Source: Auanema rhodensis
Taxonomy: Eukaryota > Nematoda > Chromadorea > Rhabditida > Rhabditidae
Length of the DNA stretch: 64,000 bases
Direction: 5' to 3'
Assembly (NCBI GenBank): GCA_964057225.1
Contig: OZ059894.1
Location: forward strand, 6,417,131-6,481,130
Both the position numbers and the translations under genes were made by a program. This document shows positions 15,001 to 26,855 of the stretch, one piece after another. Every line of letters begins with the position of its first letter. Position 1 is the first letter of the stretch. A model generated the notes under the pieces. The model saw only the letters and a list, made by a program, of their open reading frames with translations, made no database searches and was not told where the DNA came from.

Positions 15001-18000
15001 TTTTATAGAAACTCGTGTCTCAAATATCGGACAAGGATAACAGGAAGAAGTTTTATTCTTGCTTGAATTGCATTTATAAAAGCCGAATTAAAAAATAATA
15101 AAGTGACGTCATATAAGTTGAATTAAACGATATGTAGACGTTAGTTGTAAATTGGAACGTTGAACATTGCCTTCTGTTTTTTCTTCTGCAAATCCAATTG
15201 CAGATGATAGGCAGTTTATATGACATGACAGTTGCTGATCCATTGAAAATATTCAATCGAGCCATTAAGCTGAGAAAGAAGTGTAGGATAATGTGAGAAA
15301 CAGACAAGATGTTGCGCAGAGAGAATGTGAAATCAGCAAGTAAACTGGATAATATGATAGCGTGTACGATATTTTCTCGGCTATTTCAATGGCCTACAGC
15401 AATACGATGACTCAATATGAATTTAATCCGTTCTCCTGCGTTTATGATCAGATTCAGTAAGAATGCCTTCAAATGTTTCTTTTGAACTTCAGTGAAGTCA
15501 TAAGATTAGCTCATTACGCTTTTTCCTATTAACCGCCCTTTCTTATCGCATGGTGTGTTTCCTCGGATTATCCATAAAACAGAGAAGATCTACGTGACAC
15601 ACATTGAATGACGATGTCGCAATTCTTGAAAACTTGCAAACTTCTGGCTTAATGATGATATCACGGAAAAAGAAATATGAATAAAGCTCAACAAGCAGGT
15701 CAGATTGCCAATTAGCTGAACAACGGCGGGATAATGCTTGGTGGGAGGGGGAATATCTTTTGTTCGATTTCAGATCAGTAAGTACAGTATGTCTTCGCAA
15801 GCGACAGCAAATCACGCAGCTCTTCAAACGTTTTGCGATCATCTCGTTTAGTTCCCTGTTCATCACTCTACTATCTCATAGAGAGAGGCATTAAGAGAGG
15901 TGAAGAGAGATAGAGAGAGCAGCTTGTCAGAACATCGTCTAAGAGTTGCAAGAAGAGGTCAGAGATGACTGATATGTATATTGGCACATACACACACAGA
16001 CTAGTAACGAACGACCGTATAAAGAACGTTCCTGGGGGTCAAACCATCAAGTGGAGATGATACATCTTGGTTTGTCCTCGTTGTCATCCTTGTTTTCTTC
16101 ACCATCACTATCTTCATCTTCTTCTGCTACCACATCGCTGTCGACGTAAATGTCTTTCTTTCCTAATTACTTCTCATCACCATCTTCATTTAGCACTTTC
16201 TCAGTTCCAACAGAAAACATTCACATAAACGTCGTGCCAGGTGTCTTCTGTCTCTAATCATATCTTCCGTTTTTTTGCTCCATCTTACGCTCTTCTCTTT
16301 ATCCATTTTCTTTTATTTATTATTTATTTGCATTTTTATTAGTGAAGTTGAATAATAATGCAATAATTGCTAGAAGAAATCCTCTTACAAATACATGTTG
16401 AAAAAAAATTTGAAAATGAGAATATATGGAAAAAACAAAGCATGTTACCAAGTTTCCTTTTATGAATATGCAGATGATTATAGAGATGAGATGTAAAACA
16501 AGAATAATGTTCAAACAAAGGAACAATTCACTAAATAATCAAGCGGCTTCATTTGTATATTCAGCACCATTCTTGTATATGCTCTGCTACCTCTAATGTC
16601 CAACCTATCCTAGCATCCCTGTTCTGCCCAGTCTTACTTCTTTTCTTTATTTCTTAAGCCTGTCTCACTATCTGTTAATGCTCTCTCTCTCTTTTCATTT
16701 GGCATCTGTAGCTACATACGTGTATGTATGTATATGATTCTCCTTTTACTTAATGAATGATGTCGATAAGGCAAAGGGTGGATTGAGGTCAATCAGGTCA
16801 ACAAAACCACTAAGCATGTCAGAGTGTATAATACATCTACCTTAATATAAAATAAATGATCGCACAAAAGATGAAAATTATTTGAACTTAATTTGGCTGC
16901 CGCTAAAAAAATGTATGTCTCTCTCTCTCACTCTTTATCGCATATCTGCATCAAACGTTAGCAGTGTGAAATTAATTTAAAATATAGATTTAGAGACAAA
17001 TTAAAAATAAAATTCATAACAGTGTTTATGAATCCAAAAAAAGGAAGAAATAGTTTTCGTCGCACACACACGAACATAAAAAATTCATAAATCTTTAATT
17101 TTGAAATGATCTATTATATATGACCAGGAAAATTAATTCACTGAGTCAAAAATCGGATTGAGTTGGTTTCATGGTCTTCCTACAACACCATTGAAGTTAT
17201 GATTTATCGATACACATTTACAATGCATATTGTCTGTTATATTTATATGAATAATTAGCATAAATACTACAATTCTCAATGATTTCACGTTCGCGTGCGT
17301 TGTCTCAAAATTCACCATTTTATCAAAACGGGAGATGAACGACGGTTGTGTATGTAGAATTGAAACAAGACCAGTTGTTGTTCAACAAAAACAAAAAATC
17401 GAACAATGAAACTAAAAGATAAAAGATAATATTCATAAAAAGTGAAGTCATCATTCAGTTAATAATGAGCTGCATAAAATAGAAATACATAACTTTTACA
17501 TATAACGTATTCTTCAAATAGTTATATTAATATTAATAAAAGCAATTTATGTATAAGTACGGCATATGTCGTCCAAAATATGTAATTTAAATAATAAGTC
17601 CTTCATTGAGCTCTCAACAATATTTTATAGCTAATATTATATTTGAGAATATAAACTTCAATTTAAAAATAGGTTTTGAATAGTAGGCTAGGTTAGATTA
17701 GTTAGACAACCAGCAAATGCATCTGGAATGAATTTGATAGCAATTTGAGGGATTTAAATGAAAGAAAATCATAATTTATTTTAAAAGAAAAATCCATTTT
17801 TTTTCTTCAAAAAAGATATGATGAGAATAAGAATAGAAAGAAGTAAGTAAAGTATAAAATGAAAATTCAAAAATTGTACAATGATAGATTGATAAGATGA
17901 TGATAAATGTATCAAGCAATATATTAAAAATATAATAAAGAAAAAAAAAAAGAAAGAACAAAAAAAGTTCAAAATACCTTTTTTCGATGAGGAATCCAGT

Positions 18001-19096
18001 GTACTTTCGCTAACAGCAAGGTTCTGAAAATTTATAAAAATTAATCATCCTTTACCTCATTTTCACTCTTAAAAAAACGAAATATTCGTCACCAAGCAGT
18101 ACGAGTTTCAACTGTATTTAGGTCGTACTAAGGTGGGGGGTAATGAGGACAAGAAAAGCTTCAAAATCGGACCCAGAAAGCATAGTTTAAAATGTTCTTA
18201 ATTCGAATATATTTTGAGAAAATTGAGATAAAACTCTAAAAACTGGCATACTAGCCGACAAACTTAGGCCAGCTAACCGTCTGTTCATTATCCGTTCATG
18301 GCCAAAGTCCGCCGCAAGAGTTTCAGTTCTTTTTACCAAAAACTTTGTCGTTGAATGATCAAGTTTTCGTGAAAAGACTCGCATGAAGCATATAGATCGT
18401 AGGTTATTAAGGAAATAGATAGAATGATTATTCAAAAAAAAAGTTTAATTTCCAATAAAAAAAAAAGAAAGTAAGGTTATGAGAGTAGGCGAAGGAATTT
18501 AAAAAAAATCTAAATTGAAACACTCATATTAAGATGTGAGATGAAATATACTCTAAAAAGAGACAAAATATTATCAGCAAGAGTATAACGATGAAAATGA
18601 TGATTAAGAAGAAAATATTTTATAATTTAACATGTCAGATAAACTAATATTAGATGAAAAACGCATTAAAGATTCTCCATCAAATGCTATATCTGATTGA
18701 AAAAAATATTAATGACCTGCAGTTTTAGCAGCAGATAATCGAATGGACAAACATACCTAGCTACACTGAATATAGTAAGTATCATAATCATTGTTTTAGT
18801 ATAAAAAGAGAAAAGCAAAGAAAGCGTATGAAGATAAAAGCATAGAGATAAAAGTAAATGAAAAATATGTGAGAGAGAGAGGTAACAAGAATGCAAGTTG
18901 ATTGAGAGGCTTATCATTAAACCCTTTCTCAGCTTGTTACCAGCGAACAGTTGAAATTATATAAACAAAATCATCATATTGAACTATATAACACAATTTT
19001 AGAATAAATTTTAAGTGTAAAACAAACCTGAATTTTGTCCTTTTTCGGACGATCTTTTTTGGGACGGTCTTTAGATTCAGATTCTTCGGTAGACAT
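10..19096 (-). CDS. dre-1: F-box only protein 11 / DRE-1 orthologue (C-terminal half beyond left edge)
   Basis: Substrate adaptor of an SCF (Skp1-Cullin-F-box) ubiquitin ligase. In C. elegans DRE-1 controls developmental timing by degrading BLMP-1. Fifteen exons (high to low): 19096-19028, 18023-17978, 2846-2636, 2555-2471, 2069-2008, 1960-1873, 1807-1719, 1675-1543, 1460-1363, 1310-1201, 836-741, 671-574, 394-293, 244-182 and 137-10. All phases agree and give about 492 codons up to the edge. The N-terminus is charged and disordered. The F-box is near residues 178-217 ([20 protein letters not shown]). It is followed by the FBXO11-specific linker ([10 protein letters not shown]) and then the right-handed beta-helix repeats ([40 protein letters not shown]). 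The remaining repeats and the UBR-type zinc finger would lie outside. Exon 19096 is preceded by an acceptor, so this ATG is either trans-spliced or joined to upstream exons. The intron after 2636 has a GC donor. Confidence 0.88.
5871..5918. repeat. (CAT)n/(CAA)n compound trinucleotide repeat
   Basis: ATC units run directly into about nine AAC units, in the giant DRE-1 intron. Confidence 0.85.
8944..8961. repeat. (GATA)n tetranucleotide repeat
   Basis: Four to five GATA units in the giant DRE-1 intron. Confidence 0.8.
9220..9316 (-). CDS. possible alternative first exon of DRE-1 gene
   Basis: The ATG at 9316 opens 32 codons (ending NRPPNAS) followed by a G and a GTGTGT donor in phase 1. That is exactly the phase required by the exon at 2846, so splicing would keep the DRE-1 frame. 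A second in-frame ATG follows 12 codons later. It sits in one of the GC-richer islands of the giant intron. Only phase and composition support it, and chance is a real alternative. Confidence 0.2.
11121..11194. repeat. three-copy tandem repeat, unit about 25 bp
   Basis: Three imperfect copies of a unit with core CATTTTTCTAAATACAAGAA, starting at about 11121, 11147 and 11170. It lies within the giant DRE-1 intron. Confidence 0.75.
12062..12083. repeat. (CAT)n trinucleotide repeat
   Basis: About seven ATC/CAT units in the giant DRE-1 intron. Confidence 0.85.
18024..19027 (-). other. 1-kb intron of DRE-1 gene
   Basis: This lies between exons 19096-19028 (donor GTTTGTTTT) and 18023-17978 (acceptor ATTTTCAG). 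I see no coding signal or repeat of note in it. Confidence 0.7.
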
Positions 19097-19501
19097 AGTA
19101 ATTGGATACTACAACACCGAAAGAATAAACTAAAATTCTCCAATTGAGTGTATCACTGGAAAAAAAACTATTTAAAGAAAATATGAGTAACAACAATTAA
19201 AAATTGAGACGAAAATAAATTGATCTAGCTTTGATTTTTGATCAGAGTGTGAATCGAGATATAAAAAACGAAAAATTGATGAGATAACGGTCGGATAACC
19301 AAGGATCACATAAAAAAGGCAACATTCTTCTGCTTCACAATGATCAATGTGAAATATAAAAAAAAACATTTAAATATAGGAGAGACGGATAAAAACCCAT
19401 AAAAATACGGAAGTACAGATGAAAAGAGAAAAAACAACAAAAACGATTGACTAAAGATAGAATGATTGGTGGAAGATAAGTGAAGAAAACAAACCAATAG
19501 G

Positions 19502-19506
<5 letters not shown>

Positions 19507-19564
<58 letters not shown>
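19507..19564. repeat. (TC)n microsatellite, about 58 bp
   Basis: Nearly perfect CT dinucleotide run, the longest simple repeat in the window. It lies upstream of DRE-1 exon 19096. Confidence 0.95.
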
Positions 19565-19569
<5 letters not shown>

Positions 19570-20082
19570 ACTCTACTACTAGGGGCTGTTTCTGTTCCAA
19601 ATCTCTCATAACACATCGATATTAGATCATGAATATAGATGTACACATACATATATGAATATATTCATAGAAATAAGCCAAATCTATTCCATAAATCGAT
19701 ACAGAAGTTGGTTAAATTCGCTCAAAATATCAATATCCTAAAATCGTTGATTATAATTTTTTTTATGTTGATGGACAGACGCTCTCATAATTTACTCCCT
19801 ATGGATTACCGAACAATTCCCTTTTCTCTTCGTCTTCGTTCATAGTTGAATGAGGGCGTCTGCCTCAAAGGTGAGAAGATGATGAGTCGAACTGCAACTG
19901 CAGGAACGACACTTCGACCCACATGAGGCATACGGATAGGTTCTCTATTTTACTATGACAGATGATGAAATTAAGCAGGTGCCGGGGGTAGACTGTACAT
20001 TTCATTTTTTCTCTCTGTTTCTCTCCGTCCCTTCTTCTCAATCTCTTAAAATACTGATACACTTTATTCTATATATGCAGAT

Positions 20083-20105
20083 GTATATATATATATATAT
20101 TATAT
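20083..20105. repeat. (TA)n microsatellite
   Basis: About eleven TA units, upstream region of the DRE-1 gene. Confidence 0.9.
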
Positions 20106-20387
20106 CTTTCTCTCTTTGTCTCTTCATTCTCTAGTCATTTCTCTTTACCGCTCTCTCACACGCACTTTCTCTCTTCTTTAGCCTGGATCTGGGACCTGGT
20201 TCGAGTGGATTTGGACCATAGAATGGAAGTTGGAATGGAATAACAAGATGAGAACGTTCTGGTTGTTTCGTCAGATTATAAGAGGAGAACATACTGGCTA
20301 TACATATAGTATAGGCAAAAAAGAGATATACGACACGGCTAATGAACGTTTCATCTTTTTCTTTGATATCTTGATTATATATGTTTA

Positions 20388-20412
20388 TAATATATATATA
20401 TATATATATATG
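20388..20412. repeat. (TA)n microsatellite
   Basis: About twelve TA units. Confidence 0.9.
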
Positions 20413-21562
20413 TATGTATCCATGTTAAGACATTCGATATCATATTTCCAATTTAATTTATCATCACATAACAATGTTTTACAGGTAAAAGTAAAACAAA
20501 ATTACTAATCAATTACCGTATATTTCATAAATTTATGGAAATATTAGTATTTGTATTAACAAAGCATTCAAATTATAAATAAATAATTTTATGGAATCTT
20601 GACTGTGAATAAATATCAAGTATTGATTATCATTTCTCAAACACTTCATATAATACATAAGTGTTTCAAAAAAAGTTAAAAGAAGAATTTAAAAAATTGA
20701 TTTAGATTATAATTCACACAGCTTACTCTCCACTGGTTTGTTTGTTTTTAAAAAATAAATAATAAATATCATAACTAATAAAAAAAAGGAAGTTGAATCG
20801 ATAAAACTACATGACTTGATTCGAAAAAATGTAGTTTAGTGGCTAAGTAACGTAATTGAAAAAACGAACTATTATCTGAAACTTACAATAATTGTAGCCA
20901 AAGAAGAATAAAGAAAAGATTCGGGAGGTAGAAATGAAGATGGTTAAGAGTGGAAGAGAGAGAGAGAATGTGAAAGACAGAGAGATGAAAGAGAGGTTGC
21001 GAGAACGAGAACATAAATGGAAACTGTGGACTTGATTGAGTTCCACTACGTGAATGAATACAAACGTTGTACGTGAAACTAGGACGTCCAAACTAAACTT
21101 AGGATCGTAGAATAATCGAAGAATTTGAAGAACCAATTCTTTAGGATATCTTCAGGACAAAACTATGTAAAAGTTTTGAAGATTTTACAATTTTCAATAG
21201 CAAATTAGGTGCAAAATAACGTTTTACAAACAGGAAATTATGTTAGAAAACAATTATAAAAAGAAAGATCATAAGAATTTATGGAATACTAGTAGATAAT
21301 GAATCATTGCCTATAGGAATAATATACGAGACTCCTTGATTCAGAGCAAAATTATAACTTTTAGTTTAGTTAGTAGAAATAAAGCTCATAATCTAGTACA
21401 AGAGAATGAAATATATTACTTTTAGAGGAATAGAGCGTATCTATGGAATACATCAATTGACGTTTTATGCATAATTTCCCAAAAGAGGACTGAATGAATT
21501 GAAATAAGGACGACAGTAAAGGAATGAGAGGAACGATTGAGCGCTAGAGAGATGGAAAGCAA

Positions 21563-21596
21563 GTGAGAGAGAGAGAGACAGAGAGAGAGAGAGAAC
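21563..21596. repeat. (GA)n repeat
   Basis: GA dinucleotide tract broken once by ACA, upstream of DRE-1 exon 19096. Confidence 0.85.
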
Positions 21597-23249
21597 GGAG
21601 GATCAAACTGGGAGGGGAACTGTGAGCGAGAGAGACCAGAAACACGTTTTGAATGTGTCGTCTCCCTCTATCCAGCGCGCAAATCGCATCCTATCCGTCC
21701 TCTGTCCACATTACAGAAGACATACTGTTGCTTCGATCAAACCAGACAAACGTTGAGCTAGGTTCTAGAGAAGTAGAAGCAATGCCTTTAAATAGATGAT
21801 GAGAGTAGTAGAGGAATATGAGGAGATGAAGAGGGCTAAAAAGGAAACACAGATTACAAACACAACGGGGCACTGTTCCAAACCTGAGAAGTTTATTTTA
21901 AAAATTTAAGACTTCAATATTTAACTAGGAAAATCACATATACAGTTTTATAGTTCTATCTATTAAAAAAGTTGTTGAATATAAACTTTATGGGAAGTAA
22001 AAAGAAAAAACGAGATTTCAGAGGTAAGCATTCATGGAAAGCTGTACCTTTTGGTCAATATGAGAAAAATCTGAAAATATAGCACAGACTTCCGAAAACA
22101 TATATTACATAGATCGTCGTTTATAGCAGAAAAAAAATCTGAAAAAAAAAGAGAACAGAGTAGAGATAGAAGAAGAGGAAGAGATAAATCGCGTCATAAA
22201 GTGACAAAGCATTTTTGGAGGAGCAGACTGTTACGATGATAAATTCAGAAGCACACTGACGTAAGCATGTAGAATCATCAGTCTTCTAACGCTAGGGATC
22301 TCTGAACTGTCAGGTGATGAAATGGATGTGGATGGTTCCAGATAGGCAGCAAAACTATTCGGTTTTTCATTGGTCTACAGTCTGCCTTCCCGGTTTGAAT
22401 GGTGTTTTACGTGGCTTCCAACATGTGGTCTTTAATAATTTTTTTTTCGATTGATGTAGACGAATTTCGTTTCAAGCACAAAAATCTATGAATCGTATAA
22501 GAAGCATAAAAGCAGACAGACTATACATCGCTTCAGCAATCTCATTCTTCTACTTCTAGAACAAGCCGATATATTCGTCCATTTATGGTTCTGTCGAACT
22601 TCCTTCTTGATACGTCATCAACTATTTGATTGGTGATTATCTTGTTAGAGTTTCAATGCAAGCTTCAAATCATATACCAAACAGCTTTTTTTGGCAGGTT
22701 TATAGAGAAATTGAGACTGTGACTCATTTTCTAAGCTATTTCATCCTCGAAGATGATTAAGGTTGGGAGCGAACGTAAGTTTGATATATGCATCATGAAG
22801 ATGGATCTTTTGATCTTAAATGGAATTCATTGACTAGGAAGCTTTATGCAGACAAATAATCTTATCATTCAATAAATCATTCTCTTTAAAGGATTGATTA
22901 AGCTTGGGTGATCAAGTGGTTGCTTTCTGATTGAACGTTCGAGATATATCAAGACATGCAAGACTAGACGGTTTTCTTGAAATTAAGGTAGAAAGAGATA
23001 GGGAGAACACGAGGAAGAAGGGAAGAATGAGAGTATGTAGAGAGAGAAACAAATGAGAGGAATAGAGAGAAAGAGAAATTCACGGCTTGCTGTCCGCAAA
23101 GTGCAATCAGATGGAATGCCGTGAATCTTCTTCTGGTTGCGGACGTCGTTGCAGTCGGAAGACGCTGAAGGGATCATCAGAAGTCAAAAACGAAATGACA
23201 CATAAGCACACGAGAGAACGAGAACGTGGGTGATCAACGGATTGAGATT

Positions 23250-23315
23250 GAGAGAGAGAGAGAGGGGGGGGGATACGAGAGAGAGATAGAGGATAGAGCG
23301 AGAGAAAGAGAGAGA
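23250..23315. repeat. GA-rich tract with a run of nine G
   Basis: Interrupted GA repeat containing a G-run, followed by more GA-rich sequence. Confidence 0.8.
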
Positions 23316-24112
23316 ATATAGAAGAGACTAGAAGAAACGTTTTTACAATCATGTATAATATCCTTATGTTCAACTCACACATAATATGTTTGCCTCCGAT
23401 TATTCAACTTATTTACTATTTGTTTATTCAGTTTGAATACCGATGCAGCTGATGACCAAATAAGAGAACGAACAATCTAAGCTCTATTAAATACATTTAA
23501 AACTACGGAGCATCACGATGTATAACATTTGAAACTAGTATTATACAAAAGATAGTTGATCAAAAAAGCTTCTAATTCTGAAGTTTTCGAAAAGGTATAT
23601 ACGATAATTGCTGAACTTATGCTTGCCAAATGCAGTTGAATATATATTTAATGCAAAAAAAAAGAAATTAACAAGAGAAGTGTTAATAAGTTTTTTAAAT
23701 AAAAAAAACATTTATATGTTGAGAAAAAAGGAAAAAGTCTTAACAGATAAAGCTTATTAAGCTTTTATTTTCACGTGATATTCATCAAATAGAGTATGAA
23801 CATTTGCTAATATTGTTTTATCCATATAAATTTAAAAAGGAAATCGAAAAAATTTACTATTTCATATAAAAATATTCAGATTCATTGTTTTATCTGAAAG
23901 AGATGGACTTCAACTTTCTATTTCTTTGGTTGAAAGGTGATTATCGCATTTTTAACCAAACTAACCCATAGATAACCCTCTTAGTGGTTTAGGAAGAATA
24001 AAACAACATTTTCTTTTTTTATGAATCTTAGAAATCAGACATCTATTTCAAATGTTGATTATCACTATATACATAGAAAGACGAAGAAAAGAATAAATGA
24101 AACATTCTGAAC

Positions 24113-25861
24113 CTCTTCTTCCTCTCTGTCTTCTTCGCTTTCATCTTCATAATCATCATCAACTTCGTGACTTGCGGCTGATAAACTTGACGTGAAAAGG
24201 AGAAAGGATATTAAGAATCAGATATAGAATGCATGTACTCTGAATTAAGAGGATCTTATCTATAGATTTATTTGAAAATCTTTCTTCTATTCTGCTCGAC
24301 AGCTGGCGGCACGTTTGACTTCAGAACATAAAGATGAGATCAAATGATGAAGTACGGTAGAGTTCATGAAGTTTTTCCGTTAAAAAAAGAAACAAAAATT
24401 GGTCAAGTTAGAATGTTTTAGAACTACGAATAGTATAGTAAATATTTTGATTGTTTATTAAAGATGGATTGATAGTTAAGTTGGTCCTCTTACAACACAT
24501 TCAGATAAATAATAGAAAAAAAGATAAATAGTGTAGAAGAGAATTGAAAATATGAAAAGAAAAACGTATTCTAAAAATAAAAACAGTAATATGAAGGTGT
24601 GAATGATGTGAAGCTTCAAATAGCAACTAAGTTTGACAGCTGTATCTCGGGTATTCAGATAGTATTTGATATATTTCTTTTGATAAACATTGAGTAAAAA
24701 CTGTAAAATGATCATATAACTTTTGCTCAACTTAGGCGGGCTAGTAAAGGAGTTTAGGATTGAGAGGAGAGAAAAATATTACAAAGCACAATATAATAAT
24801 TTGTGTAGTCTTTTTGAAATTAAAAAAATACAAAACAAAGAAATAAGAAATTGAAGAAAATGGACGAAAGAAAGAAATATATGAATATTAAAAGCTTAAT
24901 TGATTGGAAATAGAAGGATAATAAATTTTCATGGGAAACAAACAAATTAACCAAGCAGAGAAAATCTTTCTAGTATTTCGTTTATAATATAGGAAAGAGC
25001 ACTCTTTCTGAGTCAAAAATGATTCAGACTTGTATTTTATATTTTGATGATAATGAAGGGAGACGGGTCCCCCAAGCAACCACAACATACAAAATATTCG
25101 ATTGAAATACAAAAAGAATACATATTGATTTAATTTTTCTCCAACAAATTTGCATGCATAAGATGTTTTTCTATTTTTCTCACACATGCTTATTTGTGAA
25201 AATAAACAACAACATGATAATGATTATGAAATTTAAGATTCTGATGCTTCTGTCAGAGACTAATTTGAGCATTTTCACAACTGAAATTTTCTGAAGGAAT
25301 GCTGTCAAAAGGGAGAGGCTTGGTTGCTGTTTAGAACGTCTGTGAGCAGAGATAATATTAAAAAAGGTAAAGAGACGTATGTTTGAATCCCAAAAATAGA
25401 GAAGAAACATTGCTGCACGTTCTGAAAAAGATATTAATAGATTCTGAAGTGAGTATGAGAGAATTTCTGATAGAGATCGTGACGAAGTTGGAGCGTGTTC
25501 AAGAAAAGAAATCGAGTAGAGTGAATGCTAGAGTTATAGTGGAGGGAGAAAGTCGAACGAAGAAAGATATGTGAACACGGTTTCACTGCGTGACTTGCTC
25601 AGATGGAGAGTCAAAAGTCGCAAATAAAAGGACAGGCGAAGCAAATGAAAGTGTATGCTATGTGGAGAGTAAAAGAGTTGCGATATGAAAATAGTAAGAA
25701 GAAACCGGAGGTTAGAGATATGAAGAAAAAGCGAAAGAAGGACCGATGGTTTCCTCGGTCATAGTCGGTACATGAGGTGCTTTAAGTCACAATTGCTCCG
25801 CTTGCTTCGTGTCATTACGAACGAAAGTTGATGAAAAGTTTGAAGTCAACGTCGCCGTCAT
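24113..25861 (-). CDS. candidate upstream exons of the DRE-1 gene
   Basis: Two exon-like pieces upstream of the first secure exon are phase-compatible with it. At 24177-24113 an acceptor (TTTATCAG) is followed by an acidic stretch (DDDYEDESEEDREEE) and a GTTCAG donor in phase 0. It would join in frame to the acceptor at 19108, adding YPIT before the methionine at 19096. At 25861-25819 an ATG opens 14 codons (MTATLTSNFSSTFV) and a GTAATG donor in phase 1 that fits the 24177 piece. The 25.75-25.86 kb region is GC-richer than its surroundings, as a promoter would be. This is inference from frame, composition and splice signals only. The alternative is that transcripts start by trans-splicing at 19108. 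Confidence 0.4.
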
Positions 25862-26535
25862 CTTAAACAGAAGAACTAACTCAAACGCAAATTGAACAGT
25901 TTCTATCTTTGTATTTCAAAGATTGTTCAGTATTTAGCTATCTAAAACTAAGAAAAGTGAGATGATAATGATGATATTTGTATAACAATGAATAAGAGCA
26001 AGCAAAAACTAATTGAATAAGTATGTCATCATCATAAGTCATGATCATAGATAAGCCCATGAAATTAAGTTATATGGGAATCTGTCTGATATTTTTTTTC
26101 CAAACTTTTTTTCAATTCTGGAAAATCGTTTATTACAATTTATGTTTGATTTGTACTAGCCATTTTCAGCACTATAAATAATTAAAATATTATTGTTTTC
26201 AATGCTTAAACAATCGTTTTAATGACTTTTCATTTTTTCACAGTATAACTTCCTTCTTCTCTCTCTCTCGTTATCAAACTATACTAGAATCTGTCACTCA
26301 TGAAAGATTATGAGCTAAACATGCTCATGAAGAAAATTTTGGAAAAGATAAAAAAAATTTAATTTAAAAGAGAAACATTTTAGTTCTTCTCTCGCTTATA
26401 AAATTTGAAACCATTGAGAGAGAAAGTGAAACAGAAAGAGGGAGAAAGAAAGAGGCAAGGTTTAGTAGAAAGAATTTTGTCCTGTCGGGTGAAATCATGT
26501 AAACTGAACTTTAACTGTACAAATACAATATTATA

Positions 26536-26536
26536 C

Positions 26537-26563
<27 letters not shown>
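26536..26563. repeat. (TA)n microsatellite
   Basis: About thirteen AT units followed by a short GT run, in the divergent region before the lipase gene. Confidence 0.9.
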
Positions 26564-26569
<6 letters not shown>

Positions 26570-26717
26570 AATAAACAAATGAGAATTGCAATTATAAAGA
26601 GGTTAAATCGAAAAAAGTTCCTATAATTGTTAATTAATAATATTATTGTTTGATTTTTCGAAGATTTTTCGATTTTTCAGGAAAATATTTGATAGAAAAT
26701 ACTGTAATTAGTCTGTC

Positions 26718-26727
26718 CACGTGATAA
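26718..26727 (+). promoter_or_regulatory. E-box CACGTG overlapping a TGATAA GATA site, lipase promoter
   Basis: CACGTG at 26718-26723 overlaps TGATAA at 26722-26727, about 130 bp before the lipase start codon. CACGTG is the core of sites bound by HLH-30/TFEB and MXL-3, which control lysosomal lipase genes in C. elegans. TGATAA is the intestinal GATA (ELT-2) motif. The sites are seen directly; their function is inferred. Confidence 0.5.
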
Positions 26728-26841
26728 TTGTCCGATACTCGTGGCATACGCGGCCGATTCTGTTTCATGATATGTCTTTAAGGCAAAATTATTGAAGATA
26801 ACATTCGGACACTGTAGATAAGGCTTTCATTTCAATCTCAC

Positions 26842-26847
26842 CACGTG
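26842..26847 (+). promoter_or_regulatory. second E-box CACGTG, just upstream of lipase ATG
   Basis: A second perfect CACGTG ends 8 bases before the lipase start codon. Two copies within 140 bp of an acid-lipase start suggest HLH-30/TFEB-type control, although a site this close to the ATG could lie within the 5' UTR. Confidence 0.4.
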
Positions 26848-26855
26848 TTCACACC

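Larger units (their letters stand above)
2847..17977 (-). other. 15-kb intron of the DRE-1 gene, no confident internal gene
   Basis: This stretch lies between two phase-matched exons (18023-17978 ends with one base of a codon; 2846-2636 starts with two). The plus strand is strongly purine-rich, so the pre-mRNA strand is pyrimidine-rich as in nematode introns. Internal ORFs are short and mostly low-complexity. GC-richer islands stand out at about 3230-3440, 5030-5850, 9170-9260, 12830-12990 and 14230-14620. They could be enhancers or alternative promoters. It also holds the microsatellites listed separately. Confidence 0.75.
19109..24112 (-). other. 5-kb gap upstream of DRE-1 exon 19096 (intron or 5' flank)
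   Basis: There is no convincing ORF on either strand. The region holds the long TC tract at 19.5 kb, two TA tracts near 20.1 and 20.4 kb, and GA-rich blocks at 21.5 and 23.2 kb. If the 24.1-kb exon is real this is an intron; otherwise it is 5' flanking DNA. Confidence 0.6.
25862..26855. other. divergent intergenic region between DRE-1 gene and lipase gene
   Basis: Just under 1 kb, between the candidate 5' end of the DRE-1 gene (minus) and the lipase start (plus). It contains a TA microsatellite and the E-box/GATA sites described separately. No gene is seen. Confidence 0.6.

Noticed and set aside
15543-15866. 107-codon minus-strand ORF inside the giant intron
   Set aside because: It could be an alternative exon, but no donor with the required phase stands out and the composition is not clearly coding.
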